Of a DNA stretch of 56,905 nt, positions 42,575 to 50,538 are shown piece after piece. Position 1 is the first letter of the stretch, and each line of letters opens with the position of its first letter. Origin of the DNA: Secundilactobacillus similis DSM 23365 = JCM 2765 (GTDB lineage Bacteria; Bacillota; Bacilli; Lactobacillales; Lactobacillaceae); assembly GCF_001311075.1 (NCBI RefSeq), contig NZ_BBAD01000013.1:1-56905 (forward strand). The letters are read 5' to 3'. The notes below the pieces were generated by a model, which saw only the letters and a program-made list of their open reading frames with translations, made no database searches and had not been told where the DNA came from. The position numbers and the translations under genes are program-made.

Positions 42575-43156
42575 TTAGAACGGAAGGTCGTCATCTGATA
42601 TGTCAATTGAATCCGCATTGCCACCGAATGTTCCACCGGTTGCGTGACTAGCTGATTGTTGCCCACCACCATTGCCAAATGGATTACTATTGCCACCTTG
42701 ATTGCTATCAGCACCCGGTCGAGTTACACCGTTTGGCTCACTGGCTTCACTGCTTAAAACATGATATCCGTAAGCTTGGAGGTAGCTGTTACCACGGTTG
42801 TTCGGTTCACCCCAATCAACATCGATGGTCAGCGTTTTACCCACCGCAGCTTTAGCAAGCTGTTGAAGTGAATCGATACCAGCCCCGTCTTTGACCCCGA
42901 TTGCTACGGCAAAGGTATTAAATCGTTTAATGGTCTTTTCCAACTTATCGTTGTCCTCAGCAAGCCAAGTCATGACATTGTAGCGGACCTGACCGCCCTT
43001 GTATTTGCCGTCTAACACCTCGTAATCCACTGTCATCTTGTTATCACCACGACCCGTAGTCCCAGTATCGGCCTTAACGACCTTGACGTTGTAACGGCCC
43101 GCTTCTTGTACGCTAGCACCCAAAATATTGTTGCTATCAACTGTAAATAAACTCAT
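42575..43156 (-). CDS. DUF669 single-strand DNA-binding-like protein
   Basis: 193 aa from ATG 43156 (AAGGAAG 10 nt upstream). An OB-like N-terminal domain (TTGRGDNKMTVDYEVLDG, KRFNTFAVAIGVKDG), a Gly/Asn/Gln-rich linker, and an acidic tail DISDDDLPF exactly as in bacterial SSB. DUF669 proteins pair with the RecA-like ATPase encoded just upstream. Confidence 0.87.
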   Translation of the reverse strand: MSLFTVDSNNILGASVQEAGRYNVKVVKADTGTTGRGDNKMTVDYEVLDGKYKGGQVRYNVMTWLAEDNDKLEKTIKRFNTFAVAIGVKDGAGIDSLQQLAKAAVGKTLTIDVDWGEPNNRGNSYLQAYGYHVLSSEASEPNGVTRPGADSNQGGNSNPFGNGGGQQSASHATGGTFGGNADSIDISDDDLPF

Positions 43157-43161
43157 TCTGA

Positions 43162-43836
43162 TCACGCTTCCTTTTTAGTTTTGGTTTCAGTTGGCTTAAT
43201 CTCGTGTAGCTGTGGAATCAATTCATCGGCTTTGACCAACTTGCGTTCATCAATCCGATTTTTAGCATGGTCCCCAGACTCAGGATCTAAATCAATCATC
43301 CGTTGACCGTCCTTTAGATATATGCGGCCGACTAGGTCAAACATGCTGGTAAAAGCGTTAAACGTCTTTTGATTCATATCAGCCTCAAAGTGACCATCAC
43401 CTAAATCAATCTGGTGAGCCGTTGCATAGACCGTCTTACCGCTTTCACGTAAGAACTGTGATAACTGGCGGAACCATAACTGCAACTTTTGATAATTTTG
43501 TCGGTTATCCTTTGCTGCGTTGTCGATATTTTCCAACGCTAAATTTTGTAACGCTGTCACGTTGTCCAACACCACCACGTCGTAATCGCCCTTATCAATC
43601 ACTCGCCAAATCATGCCCTGAACCTGTTTTTGAATCACTGGAACGTCTGAGCGTTCAAGCACCATCAAATCGGTATCTTTATCGCCAATCAAAACATTGG
43701 CTGATAAATCAAAGCTGAACACGATTTTGTGACCTCTGAACTGCTTTACTAAGCTGGTCTTTCCAGTCCCGCCATCACCGTAAACAAAATACATACCCGG
43801 CTGAGTCGGAAACTCGCCGCCTTTGTAATACTTCAT
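43162..43836 (-). CDS. RecA-like phage ATPase (AAA_24, Sak4-type)
   Basis: 224 aa with Walker A GDGGTGKT (residues 20-27), Walker B-like DYDVVVLDNVT near 85 and a DMNQKTFNAFTSMFDLVGRI C-terminal block. Matches the phage nucleotide-binding (Sak4-like) ATPases that anneal or exchange single strands in phage recombination. Works with the DUF669 protein; their genes overlap or adjoin within a few bases. Confidence 0.88.
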   Translation of the reverse strand: MKYYKGGEFPTQPGMYFVYGDGGTGKTSLVKQFRGHKIVFSFDLSANVLIGDKDTDLMVLERSDVPVIQKQVQGMIWRVIDKGDYDVVVLDNVTALQNLALENIDNAAKDNRQNYQKLQLWFRQLSQFLRESGKTVYATAHQIDLGDGHFEADMNQKTFNAFTSMFDLVGRIYLKDGQRMIDLDPESGDHAKNRIDERKLVKADELIPQLHEIKPTETKTKKEA

Positions 43837-44263
43837 TGCTTGCCATCCTTTCTAGTTGGAATCTGTTTGGTAACTTCAACCAATTGCTTACGTCTAGCGT
43901 CTAATGACTCGATATAATCAATGGTTTTACGCTCGATCTCAGTGCATTGAGATAAATCACCTTGATACTTCATAACGAGGTTATTGACGTATTCTTGGCC
44001 CATTTCAAGATATCCCCAGCCTTGGTTCTTTTCCGCTTCGGCTGTTTTAAGCGCTATCTCGACACAATCGGATCGTGCTTTATCTTCTTTGGCCAACTGA
44101 TCCAACGTGACGGGATTGGGATGAACTTCAAAGCTGGCGTTTAACGTATTAACGAAGTGTTTGTGGCGTGCAGCTCAGTCGTCCAAACCTGCACGGCTTG
44201 AGAATTAACGTAGTTATGTTTCGTCATCTCATCCTTGAAAACCCGTGCGTTGAAATCAGTCAT
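43833..44263 (-). pseudogene. Frameshifted early gene, 143 aa if restored
   Basis: ATG at 44263 (GGAAG upstream) reads MTDFNARVFKDEMTKHNYVN to ELHATNTS and stops. The -1 frame continues HKHFVNTLNASFEVHPNP into the 90-aa frame at 43833-44105 (LAKEDKARSDCVEIALKTAE), a helical protein common between DnaB and the recombination ATPase. The span of 431 nt is one short of whole codons, so a single base is missing near 44168. Function unknown. Confidence 0.72.
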
Positions 44264-44277
44264 CTAATCACTTCCCG

Positions 44278-45519
44278 TCAAACATCTTCGTTAATTTCTT
44301 GAAACTTCATACCGGCTCCGTTGAAATACAGCGGAATATCACCGGTGACACCATCACGATTTTTAGCGATCACTAGTCGTTCAATTTGTGGTGCTTGCTT
44401 CTCATCTGGTTTGTATAAGAACCCGACTACGTTACTGTCTTGTTCAACAGAACCTGATTCACGCAAATCACTTAGCATCGGGCGCTTATCCACTCGACTC
44501 TCAATACCACGATTAAGCTGTGACAATTCGACAATTGGAATATTGCATTCATTAGCGATAATTTTGAGTTCTCGCGTAACCTCACCAATTTTTGCATACG
44601 GTTGTAGATCCCCCGGCACTTTAATCAAACCAATGTAATCAACCATCGCCACGTATTTATTTCGTGGTTTTTTCGATGCGTTACGTCTAATCGTTGATAA
44701 CACCGTGGCTAAGTTGGGAACTTTGTCGAATACACGAATACAGTACTTGCGATACGTATTCATGCTTGCCTTAACTGCCATTTTTTTAGTTGGACTAAGA
44801 TAATAAGGCTTCTTCAATTCCTCTGTGCTAATGCCAGTATCGACAGAGACCAATCGGTTGGCGATTTCTCGTTTCGGCATTTCTAACGTAAAATAATCAA
44901 CCTCAACTTCTGGATCATTATGAACAATCTCATACGCTAGATTTAGGCAGTATGCAGTTTTACCGATTCCAGGTCGGGCCCCAATGGTCAACAACATTCC
45001 ACCGTATAACCCGCCACCAAGCATTTTGTCGAACTTAGGTAATGATCTAATTCCAACTGGTCGATTATGTTCCATACCATCAGCCAGCTCGTCAAAGGCC
45101 CCACCAAGCGATCCGTCGTCGCTCACAACCTGTAATCGGTCGAGCAGTCCCATCGTTTCTCTGACAGCTTGCAAATAATCATCCGTATCAATTCGCTGAT
45201 ACTGCGCCATTTGCTCATGTAAAGTTCGACTTAAATATGAACGATGCAAATTAATCGCCAATTGGTCAACGCCAGCATCCGTCACGAATTGACCCGCAAT
45301 ACTATTTAAATCAGTGAGTTGCAAACTCGTCTTGGGGTGCTTTTGCTTAATTCGGCCAAAAACATTCAGTGTATTGACATGATCATTGTCTAAACCACTA
45401 ATTGCCTCAAACGTCCATCGCAGGTTAACGTCAGCGAACCAATCAGGATTAACGTCGATAATGAATTTGTTGCCGGGCCGATTCAGCAATACGCTGATCA
45501 GGTCTCTTTCAGCACTCAT
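44278..45519 (-). CDS. Replicative DNA helicase, DnaB-like
   Basis: 413 aa. N-terminal DnaB domain (residues 1-105), then the helicase with Walker A GARPGIGKT (180-188), VDYFTLEMPKREIANRL (motif H1a), the Walker B YVAMVDYIGLIK and ELSQLNRGIESRVDKRPML. ATG at 45519 overlaps the stop of the small gene before it. Unwinds DNA at phage forks, loaded by the adjacent initiator. Confidence 0.93.
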   Translation of the reverse strand: MSAERDLISVLLNRPGNKFIIDVNPDWFADVNLRWTFEAISGLDNDHVNTLNVFGRIKQKHPKTSLQLTDLNSIAGQFVTDAGVDQLAINLHRSYLSRTLHEQMAQYQRIDTDDYLQAVRETMGLLDRLQVVSDDGSLGGAFDELADGMEHNRPVGIRSLPKFDKMLGGGLYGGMLLTIGARPGIGKTAYCLNLAYEIVHNDPEVEVDYFTLEMPKREIANRLVSVDTGISTEELKKPYYLSPTKKMAVKASMNTYRKYCIRVFDKVPNLATVLSTIRRNASKKPRNKYVAMVDYIGLIKVPGDLQPYAKIGEVTRELKIIANECNIPIVELSQLNRGIESRVDKRPMLSDLRESGSVEQDSNVVGFLYKPDEKQAPQIERLVIAKNRDGVTGDIPLYFNGAGMKFQEINEDV

Positions 45520-45611
45520 CAACCGGCCTCTCTTTCTTTGGCGGAACTTTCTTTCTCTGCCTCGATTCTCTCCTGTAGCCGCTTAGCTTCCTCAGCCGTT
45601 TTCTGGCTCAT
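45519..45611 (-). CDS. Small charged helical peptide, 30 aa
   Basis: MSQKTAEEAKRLQERIEAEK plus ten residues: one amphipathic, highly charged helix. It starts inside the end of the initiator gene and its TGA overlaps the ATG of DnaB (TGATG). The tight packing suggests translation or at least ribosome coupling. A helicase-loader role would be speculation. Confidence 0.45.
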   Translation of the reverse strand: MSQKTAEEAKRLQERIEAEKESSAKEREAG

Positions 45612-46329
45612 CACTCATTGGTGGTTCAAGGGGGTTCCCTTTGGATTCCTCTTTGGCCATCTTTAGTTTCAATTGTGGATACTGCTTACGAAACTTTGCT
45701 GCTGATAAAATGTTGGTACTCCAGAACGAATCATTCTGGCACCAATTCATAACTGCCCAGATTTCGTTCTTATCCGTTCGCTTATCCAACTCAACTAACT
45801 TCCGCATGTCATCCGCCCACTTTTGTAAATTATGCTTCTTAGCTGACGGATCGTTTTGCTTAATCAAATTAGATAGAGCTTTAGCCATTTTGTAATATGG
45901 GCTCTGATCGTCGTAAATCTTTGATTTAGGACAAGAAGGTTCTTTTAGTAAGTTCTTGTTATTATTAGTACTTGTTAGTTTCGCGTTTCCCTGTGTAGGT
46001 TTTCCCTGTGTAGGATTTTCCGGTTTAGGTGAAAACGTTGATGGAATGGGGTATAAGTCCCAAATCGGTTCTTTTAGGTGACCTTTTTCATCACGATTCC
46101 GAGTAATGCTTAGATAGCCAAATTCTTGAAGCTCATCTAACCCAGCTGAAAGCGAATCTCGGCCGCCTTTTGCATGCTTTACAACCTCAGACTGGTAATA
46201 AGTCCAATCATCTTTTTGAGACCAAAGGTAAACGAAAATACCTTTTGCTTTCCACGACAGGTTCTTGTCTTGCAATACATCATTTCGAATGATGGTGAAG
46301 TTTTCATCTGTGTGTTTGTTAAACTTCAT
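45592..46329 (-). CDS. Replication initiator, winged-helix type
   Basis: 245 aa. The N-terminal domain (FNKHTDENFTIIRNDVLQD, LSWKAKGIFVYLWSQKDDW, GRDSLSAGLDELQEFGYL) is the winged helix of phage replisome organisers. A low-complexity linker (NPTQGKPTQGNAK) and a DnaD-like C-terminal helical domain follow. The repeated PTQGK in the linker region may mark the DNA origin, which in such phages lies within this gene. Confidence 0.82.
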   Translation of the reverse strand: MKFNKHTDENFTIIRNDVLQDKNLSWKAKGIFVYLWSQKDDWTYYQSEVVKHAKGGRDSLSAGLDELQEFGYLSITRNRDEKGHLKEPIWDLYPIPSTFSPKPENPTQGKPTQGNAKLTSTNNNKNLLKEPSCPKSKIYDDQSPYYKMAKALSNLIKQNDPSAKKHNLQKWADDMRKLVELDKRTDKNEIWAVMNWCQNDSFWSTNILSAAKFRKQYPQLKLKMAKEESKGNPLEPPMSDEPENG

Positions 46330-46341
46330 CGACTATCACCT

Positions 46342-47202
46342 CTAAATCGTTTCGTATCTGATACCCTGTTCAACCATAAAATCTTTTAGGATATTCATTT
46401 GATTGAGAGTGCCAGTAATATGCAAGTTAACGTCGTAGGATTCAACTTCACCAGTATTTGTATTGATAATTTTGTTATCCTTAACCACTTGGTGAGCCTT
46501 TGCTTCCGCGATTGCAGCTTCTTTTTGTTTGCGCTGCTTATCGAGTTCCACAACATGTTCGTCAATCAGTTTATTGACCGTAGCAACATCCTGGCCTTGC
46601 TTGAGCATGTTGACCCAACCAGCCGGGTCTAACTTCTTTGTTTCAGCGTGAGTAGTGACCGTTTGAATGTTGGCGTTCAACACATCTTTTTTAGCCTTGA
46701 TGAGTTTCATCTGATCGGCAATACCTTCTAAAATCGCCTTATTGCTAATCGATTTGGTTAACCATTTAGAACTGATTTCAACCTCAGAAATCTCAACTCC
46801 GTAATTGGGAGCCATCTCAGCAATCGATGTTTCGACATCTTTTTTGCGCTCTTCACGTTGTTGTTCATCGAGCTCTTTCAAGGCATCACTAATTGGTTGA
46901 ACCGTTTCGTCGATCTTGCTTTTCAGTTCGTTAATCTGATCAGCAAAGCGGTTGTAAGGCACATCGTATTCCTTATGGATTGCGATACGCTTGTCGTTCA
47001 ATGCCTTGGATAAATGATTGAGCTTTGACCGAGTATCTTTGGCATCCTTTTCAGTATCAACTGTGACTACGATGTTTGAGTAGCGTTGCGAGTAGGCGTC
47101 AACGGCCCGCTTCAGCCCATCGATACCTTCAATTTCAATCTGAGCTGGCGTGAGTTTCACATCGTATTCTGGAACTTGCAATGCAACTACTGGATTGATC
47201 AT
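46342..47202 (-). CDS. DUF1351 protein
   Basis: 286 aa with the DUF1351 layout: GIDGLKRAVDAYSQRYSNIV, DAKDTRSKLNHLSKALNDKR and a long central coiled coil, then a C-terminal conserved block (SYDVNLHITGTLNQMNILKD). Common in phages of lactobacilli and streptococci near recombination/replication genes; proposed to act with ssDNA annealing proteins. Overlaps the upstream gene by 4 nt. Confidence 0.87.
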   Translation of the reverse strand: MINPVVALQVPEYDVKLTPAQIEIEGIDGLKRAVDAYSQRYSNIVVTVDTEKDAKDTRSKLNHLSKALNDKRIAIHKEYDVPYNRFADQINELKSKIDETVQPISDALKELDEQQREERKKDVETSIAEMAPNYGVEISEVEISSKWLTKSISNKAILEGIADQMKLIKAKKDVLNANIQTVTTHAETKKLDPAGWVNMLKQGQDVATVNKLIDEHVVELDKQRKQKEAAIAEAKAHQVVKDNKIINTNTGEVESYDVNLHITGTLNQMNILKDFMVEQGIRYETI

Positions 47203-47396
47203 TGATCGTCACCCCCTTGCGTGAGTTCAGCGAGTCGGGCCTGTGTGTGATACATTTGGCTAAAATCGTGTTCCAACTGTTGGATATCACTTACCGGTGT
47301 GCTGTTGATGCGTTGTTGAAGCTTCTTGATCATGGTAGTGTAGGCACTAATCAGTGCCGCTTTTTTGATTGACTGCAGCTTGATTGTTTTGATCAT
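47199..47396 (-). CDS. Small helical early protein, 65 aa
   Basis: MIKTIKLQSIKKAALISAYT then a helical segment (DIQQLEHDFSQMYHTQARL). ATG overlaps the stop of the 44-aa gene (ATGA). Function unknown. Confidence 0.6.
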   Translation of the reverse strand: MIKTIKLQSIKKAALISAYTTMIKKLQQRINSTPVSDIQQLEHDFSQMYHTQARLAELTQGGDDQ

Positions 47397-47527
47397 CTTT
47401 CATCCTCCTGCTCGAATTGTTCTTCTTCGTATTCTTGGTAGGCTTCCTCTTCAGCTTCAGGGTCAGTATCTTGCTGGCGGTAATAGTCGTCCTCGGACTG
47501 TGCGTACCATAGATCTTCATTCGGCAT
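47393..47527 (-). CDS. Very acidic small protein, 44 aa
   Basis: MPNEDLWYAQSEDDYYRQQD followed by a Glu/Asp run; about half of the residues are acidic, giving a DNA-mimic-like charge. Coupled by ATGA to the 65-aa gene. Acidic small phage proteins sometimes inhibit host DNA-binding proteins, but nothing here proves it. Confidence 0.5.
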   Translation of the reverse strand: MPNEDLWYAQSEDDYYRQQDTDPEAEEEAYQEYEEEQFEQEDER

Positions 47528-47708
47528 GTCTAATCAACTTCTTTCCGTAAAATTCGATGCGTCTGAGTTCGTCGCGTAAGTCCGCTTGAATTCGACGTGC
47601 GGTGGCTGCATCATCGTCAGCGACCTCGTTAAACCAATCCGTGAGGTCGTACGCCGTTTTGAGTGACTGGCGAAATGCGTTAAGTTGCTCTGAATCCGTT
47701 GCCACCAC
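47517..47708 (-). CDS. Small helical early protein, 63 aa
   Basis: Starts with GTG (47708 or 47705; AGAGGG precedes): MVATDSEQLNAFRQSLKTAY. Helical, with RRIQADLRDELRRIEFYGKK at the end. Function unknown. Confidence 0.58.
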   Translation of the reverse strand: MVATDSEQLNAFRQSLKTAYDLTDWFNEVADDDAATARRIQADLRDELRRIEFYGKKLIRHAE

Positions 47709-47771
47709 CCTCTTTTCGGAGTAGAATTAATGGTGATAAAATTTGAATACGACAACTTTTTATCTAGCTCT

Positions 47772-47797
47772 GGAATGCCGTCCAGGGCTTTTTTTGT
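47772..47797 (+). terminator. Plus-strand terminator inside the early region
   Basis: CTCTGGA pairs with TCCAGGG (one wobble) and is followed by TTTTTTT on the plus strand. All surrounding genes are on minus, so this would end an antisense transcript whose start is not obvious. Confidence 0.5.
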
Positions 47798-47798
47798 T

Positions 47799-48044
47799 TT
47801 ACCTAATTTGAAATAGTTCAATAGGTTGTACCCCCAATGCTTTGGCTATTTTATCAATCGTTGAAAATTGAATTCCTTTGGACTGATTGCTTAGAAGAAC
47901 TGTTATCGTTGGCCGTGATACCTCAGATTTAATTATCAATTCGTTCTTGTTAAAACCTTTGAGTCCCATAATCATTCTGATATTCGCTGATAATAATTCT
48001 TCAATTGAAATATCGTCCGGCATCAATCTGCTACTGATCGTCAT
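47799..48044 (-). CDS. HTH-type transcriptional regulator, 81 aa
   Basis: An Xre-type helix-turn-helix fills residues about 20-78 (KGFNKNELIIKSEVSRPTITVLLSN split around the recognition helix; KIAKALGVQPIELFQ). A second Cro-like regulator inside the early operon, followed by an intergenic gap with a plus-strand terminator. Its start overlaps the stop of the small membrane gene. Confidence 0.75.
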   Translation of the reverse strand: MTISSRLMPDDISIEELLSANIRMIMGLKGFNKNELIIKSEVSRPTITVLLSNQSKGIQFSTIDKIAKALGVQPIELFQIR

Positions 48045-48232
48045 TACTTGATCACCTCCTTAAATTCGAGGTACGCCTCATAAAACCAGCGCTTGATACT
48101 GTCCCACACCTCGTGGCGAGCGTCCCAGTCGTCAATCCACTCGGCTGGATCCTTGACCACGCATGTCACGAAGACAGTCAGGCCGATGATTAAGATTAAG
48201 CCTGCGATATCCATTGAAATCATGCCGATCAC
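48044..48232 (-). CDS. Small membrane-anchored protein, 62 aa
   Basis: One N-terminal membrane helix (MDIAGLILIIGLTVFVTC, residues about 6-24), then a charged, Trp-rich tail (WIDDWDARHEVWDSIKRW). Coupled by 4-nt overlap to the preceding gene. Function unknown. Confidence 0.58.
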   Translation of the reverse strand: MIGMISMDIAGLILIIGLTVFVTCVVKDPAEWIDDWDARHEVWDSIKRWFYEAYLEFKEVIK

Positions 48233-48582
48233 CTCCAGTGATATTGATGCTGTGTATCAAACTCAACCAGTTCTTTAGCCGGTATCGACCAACCGTTGTG
48301 CGTTAAATCGTAGTTAATGAATCCACCGGGCCGATTGATATCAAGTTCATCACGATGGCTGAACAGATATGCAGTAGCCCTTTTCGTGGACTTAGGTTGG
48401 TCATAAATCAATGTTGAGAACTCTTTGAGCGTCCAAATTCGTGGAGTAGCTTGCTCTGTGTTGGCCATGAAGTTATCAAACGCTTCAGCCTCTTTTTTAT
48501 CCGTAATGATTCGCGCGTTGGGTAAAACCTGCTGAACCATTTCGATCAACTTGTTGGTGTCAACTGCCGTTGTTTCGGTCAT
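48229..48582 (-). CDS. DUF771 phage protein
   Basis: 117 aa. The C-terminal region (PRIWTLKEFSTLIYDQPKST, then RPGGFINYDLTHNGWSIPAK) is DUF771, an excisionase-like small domain frequent in early regions of lactobacillus phages. May bind DNA. Confidence 0.75.
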   Translation of the reverse strand: MTETTAVDTNKLIEMVQQVLPNARIITDKKEAEAFDNFMANTEQATPRIWTLKEFSTLIYDQPKSTKRATAYLFSHRDELDINRPGGFINYDLTHNGWSIPAKELVEFDTQHQYHWR

Positions 48583-48674
48583 ATGATTGCTCCTTTCTAT
48601 GGATGCCTCCTAGATGGTTAAAATAATGTCTAACTTATCCGCACAAGCTGCTATGGTAGCTTTACGTGCCGCTT

Positions 48675-48866
48675 TTAGTAATCCGAAAGACGAAGCTGAT
48701 CAGTAGTTCGTTTCAACGATTCAGAAAGATCGTCCTGAATTTCTTTGGCTATTTCGTGCGCATCGATGTTCATTTGACGCTCTTGGTTACTTGCGATAAC
48801 CGAGAGCGTTTTGTTTAATCCTTCTAACTGATAAATCAGTTCATGCTTAAACTCATCGTCTGTCAT
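48675..48866 (-). CDS. Hypothetical helical protein, 63 aa, possibly truncated
   Basis: MTDDEFKHELIYQLEGLNKT then ESLKRTTDQLRLSDY. The -1 frame continues after TTD as GLLKAARKATIAACADKLDI to a stop at about 48613, with no start of its own, so this gene may be another one-base deletion. That is less certain than the others. The 92-bp gap to the DUF771 gene is otherwise empty. Confidence 0.5.
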   Translation of the reverse strand: MTDDEFKHELIYQLEGLNKTLSVIASNQERQMNIDAHEIAKEIQDDLSESLKRTTDQLRLSDY

Positions 48867-49050
48867 CCGCGTCCTCCTCTGTTTTAAGTGCTGATGTCAG
48901 TACGAAATTCGCCTGTTCCAATTCACTTACCACTTGAATCATTGCGTAAGTTAGGTTAGTCAATTCTACCGGGTCAACACCGTCCGCTTTCGATTGTTCG
49001 GACAGCAACTGCAATTGTTGCTCAAGTGCTTCTTGATGTTTCTCGTTCAT
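48853..49050 (-). CDS. Hypothetical acidic protein, 65 aa
   Basis: MNEKHQEALEQQLQLLSEQS: a long amphipathic helix, acidic. Overlaps the next gene by 14 nt; its start site lies against cassette B. Function unknown. Confidence 0.55.
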   Translation of the reverse strand: MNEKHQEALEQQLQLLSEQSKADGVDPVELTNLTYAMIQVVSELEQANFVLTSALKTEEDADDRR

Positions 49051-49067
49051 TAGGTAAATCCTCCTAT

Positions 49068-49130
49068 TAGTTTTTACTTCTCCCTTCCTAAGCGAGATAA
49101 TAGAACTTGGGAAAGGAGGTGATAATCATG
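49068..49130 (+). repeat. Cassette B left end: promoter and ribosome site
   Basis: Nearly identical to 17061-17123: TTTACT (49073-49078), 17-bp spacer, GATAAT (49096-49101), GGGAAAGGAGG and GATAATCATGAA. In both places it abuts the ribosome site of a minus-strand gene (CCTCCTA). Confidence 0.85.
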
Positions 49131-49628
49131 AATCATGCTCAAATGGAAGCCTTTCAATATCTAGTTAACAAAGCTAACGAATTGTTTCCCCTTACCAGAA
49201 ATTTGAAGAACAATCATTTTGACTTAGTGTTCTCATATCAAGACCATCTTTTTACCGGTGACTTTTATCAGTCTTCAACTATGCCCAGTGGTATTCAGTA
49301 CTTTGAAGAACAGATAAATGATCACGGGTATCATTGGTTTAAAGAAACAGAGATTACTTACTCTTATCTGATTTATAAGCTTATTTCTGGCGAACTAGGG
49401 GAAAAATTTCACACTCAATATCTCGGTGAATTAAATCTCACAAGAAGTGATATTTTCTTCAAAGAAATATTTGACTTTGTACACGATCTTGAAGGTGATC
49501 CAGTCACTCCATTTGTTTACAACGTGAAAGGCTACAATTCTGAATTGGAACTGCCATTCCTTATGCCAGAATCAGACGCTGTATTTACTCCGATCACGTT
49601 GATTACAACTACAACTTCAAAAAGTTAG
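49128..49628 (+). CDS. Moron gene in cassette B, 166 aa
   Basis: Not recognised. MNHAQMEAFQYLVNKANELF, then a mixed alpha/beta acidic protein with many aromatic residues and a Thr-rich end. It is on the plus strand against the early operon, under its own sigma-A-type promoter, so expressed in the lysogen. Overlaps the end of the convergent 73-aa gene by 20 nt. Candidate immunity or superinfection function. Confidence 0.78.
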   Translation: MNHAQMEAFQYLVNKANELFPLTRNLKNNHFDLVFSYQDHLFTGDFYQSSTMPSGIQYFEEQINDHGYHWFKETEITYSYLIYKLISGELGEKFHTQYLGELNLTRSDIFFKEIFDFVHDLEGDPVTPFVYNVKGYNSELELPFLMPESDAVFTPITLITTTTSKS

Positions 49629-49830
49629 ATTCATACTTGATTAAGTTGTAGGCGTATTGAAGGCTTGCGTACGCTTCGTCGTATGTTAGGCCTTCTTTTT
49701 TTAGTAGCTCGACTACTTTTTCACCGGTTGGTTTCGCAATCTGCACGTCAACTAGCACCCTTGGCCTGTCCTCACGGGGGAACTCTTGGAGAAAAATTTT
49801 CAAAACTGCATCCTTATTTGGTTGTGTCAT
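49609..49830 (-). CDS. Convergent partner gene in cassette B, 73 aa
   Basis: MTQPNKDAVLKIFLQEFPRE, then a helical part with an HTH-like pattern (EKVVELLKKEGLTYDEAYAS). The start region (49822-49843) matches that of the 63-aa gene in cassette A; the bodies differ. Function unknown. Confidence 0.68.
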   Translation of the reverse strand: MTQPNKDAVLKIFLQEFPREDRPRVLVDVQIAKPTGEKVVELLKKEGLTYDEAYASLQYAYNLIKYESNFLKL

Positions 49831-49916
49831 TGTGCTACCTCCTCGTTATTTAATTAATGTGTGTTCACCCGCTTAGTGGGATAATTAAGCTATTCCAGTT
49901 AAGGAGGCGAACTGAT

Positions 49917-50171
49917 ATGGGTGATTTACTAGATTCAACTAATCGTCAACACTTGGAAGAAACTATGACCAAATACTTCCTTGTTGACTCAATTAGAAAT
50001 GACTTCGGTGACTTAAAGAATTCTCTTAATTACATCAGCGAAGTTAATGCTCTTCTACAGAGTCGAGAAAGTTCTGTGCGAACTCGTGTACGTCAGATGA
50101 GCGATGAACAATTGCTTCACGAACTTGTTCACGCTCACACTGGGTCATCCTCTGATACTTCTCAGAAATAA
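49917..50171 (+). CDS. Plus-strand early-region gene, 84 aa
   Basis: ATG after TTAAGGAGGCGAACTGAT: MGDLLDSTNRQHLEETMTKY. Helical, acidic, not recognised. A GATAAT (49880-49885) and a CCCGCTTAGTGGG hairpin just before it resemble the promoter region of the two cassettes in layout, but not closely in sequence. Followed by a plus-strand terminator at 50184-50222 that lies inside the convergent gene. Confidence 0.68.
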   Translation: MGDLLDSTNRQHLEETMTKYFLVDSIRNDFGDLKNSLNYISEVNALLQSRESSVRTRVRQMSDEQLLHELVHAHTGSSSDTSQK

Positions 50172-50232
50172 CATTCTCTAAAATATGTCTTTGTGCGCCG
50201 ATATCGCATAGAGGCATTTTTTTAACGTTCAT
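50044..50232 (-). CDS. Minus-strand gene overlapping the 84-aa gene, 62 aa
   Basis: ATG overlaps the preceding stop (ATGA) and has AAGGAGG 8 nt upstream: MNVKKMPLCDIGAQRHILEN. The last 42 codons lie opposite the 3' end of the plus-strand gene. The start signals are strong; the overlap makes it uncertain that the whole frame is used. Confidence 0.5.
   Translation of the reverse strand: MNVKKMPLCDIGAQRHILENVISEKYQRMTQCEREQVREAIVHRSSDVHEFAQNFLDSVEEH
50184..50222 (+). terminator. Terminator of the 84-aa gene
   Basis: ATGTCTTTGTGCG pairs with CGCATAGAGGCAT (three wobble pairs) around CCGATAT, followed by TTTTTTT on the plus strand. Confidence 0.75.
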
Positions 50233-50537
50233 TTGATTTCCTCCTTATTCCAGTAATTAACCAACGACAACAAGACGTGAACGATATCCCTTGCCTGTTC
50301 AACCTCGGCTTCGTTTAGGTTCACCACTCGACTAGCGCCTAACGCACATCTGATAATCGTGCAGAACGCCGTTTTGATGGAGTAGGCTTCGTGTGGATCC
50401 CAATCAGCTAAGTCCATGTCGATTTCGTTGCTGAACTTGCTCCACGGTGACGGCACCTTCGGAGTTGCCTGTTGCTTGATTAACTCCTTGGCACGCATAT
50501 CAACCAAGTAGTTCAATTCTTCGATTGAAACTTCCAC
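50229..50537 (-). CDS. Hypothetical early protein, 102 aa
   Basis: MEVSIEELNYLVDMRAKELI, then a central and C-terminal helical part (AYSIKTAFCTIIRCALGASR, DIVHVLLSLVNYW). No known motif. Follows the antirepressor gene directly. Confidence 0.62.
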   Translation of the reverse strand: MEVSIEELNYLVDMRAKELIKQQATPKVPSPWSKFSNEIDMDLADWDPHEAYSIKTAFCTIIRCALGASRVVNLNEAEVEQARDIVHVLLSLVNYWNKEEIK

Positions 50538-50538
50538 G

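Noticed and set aside
47534-47821. 95-aa minus-strand frame
   Set aside because: Overlaps the 63-aa gene in another frame, reads through a terminator hairpin and its second half is basic noise.
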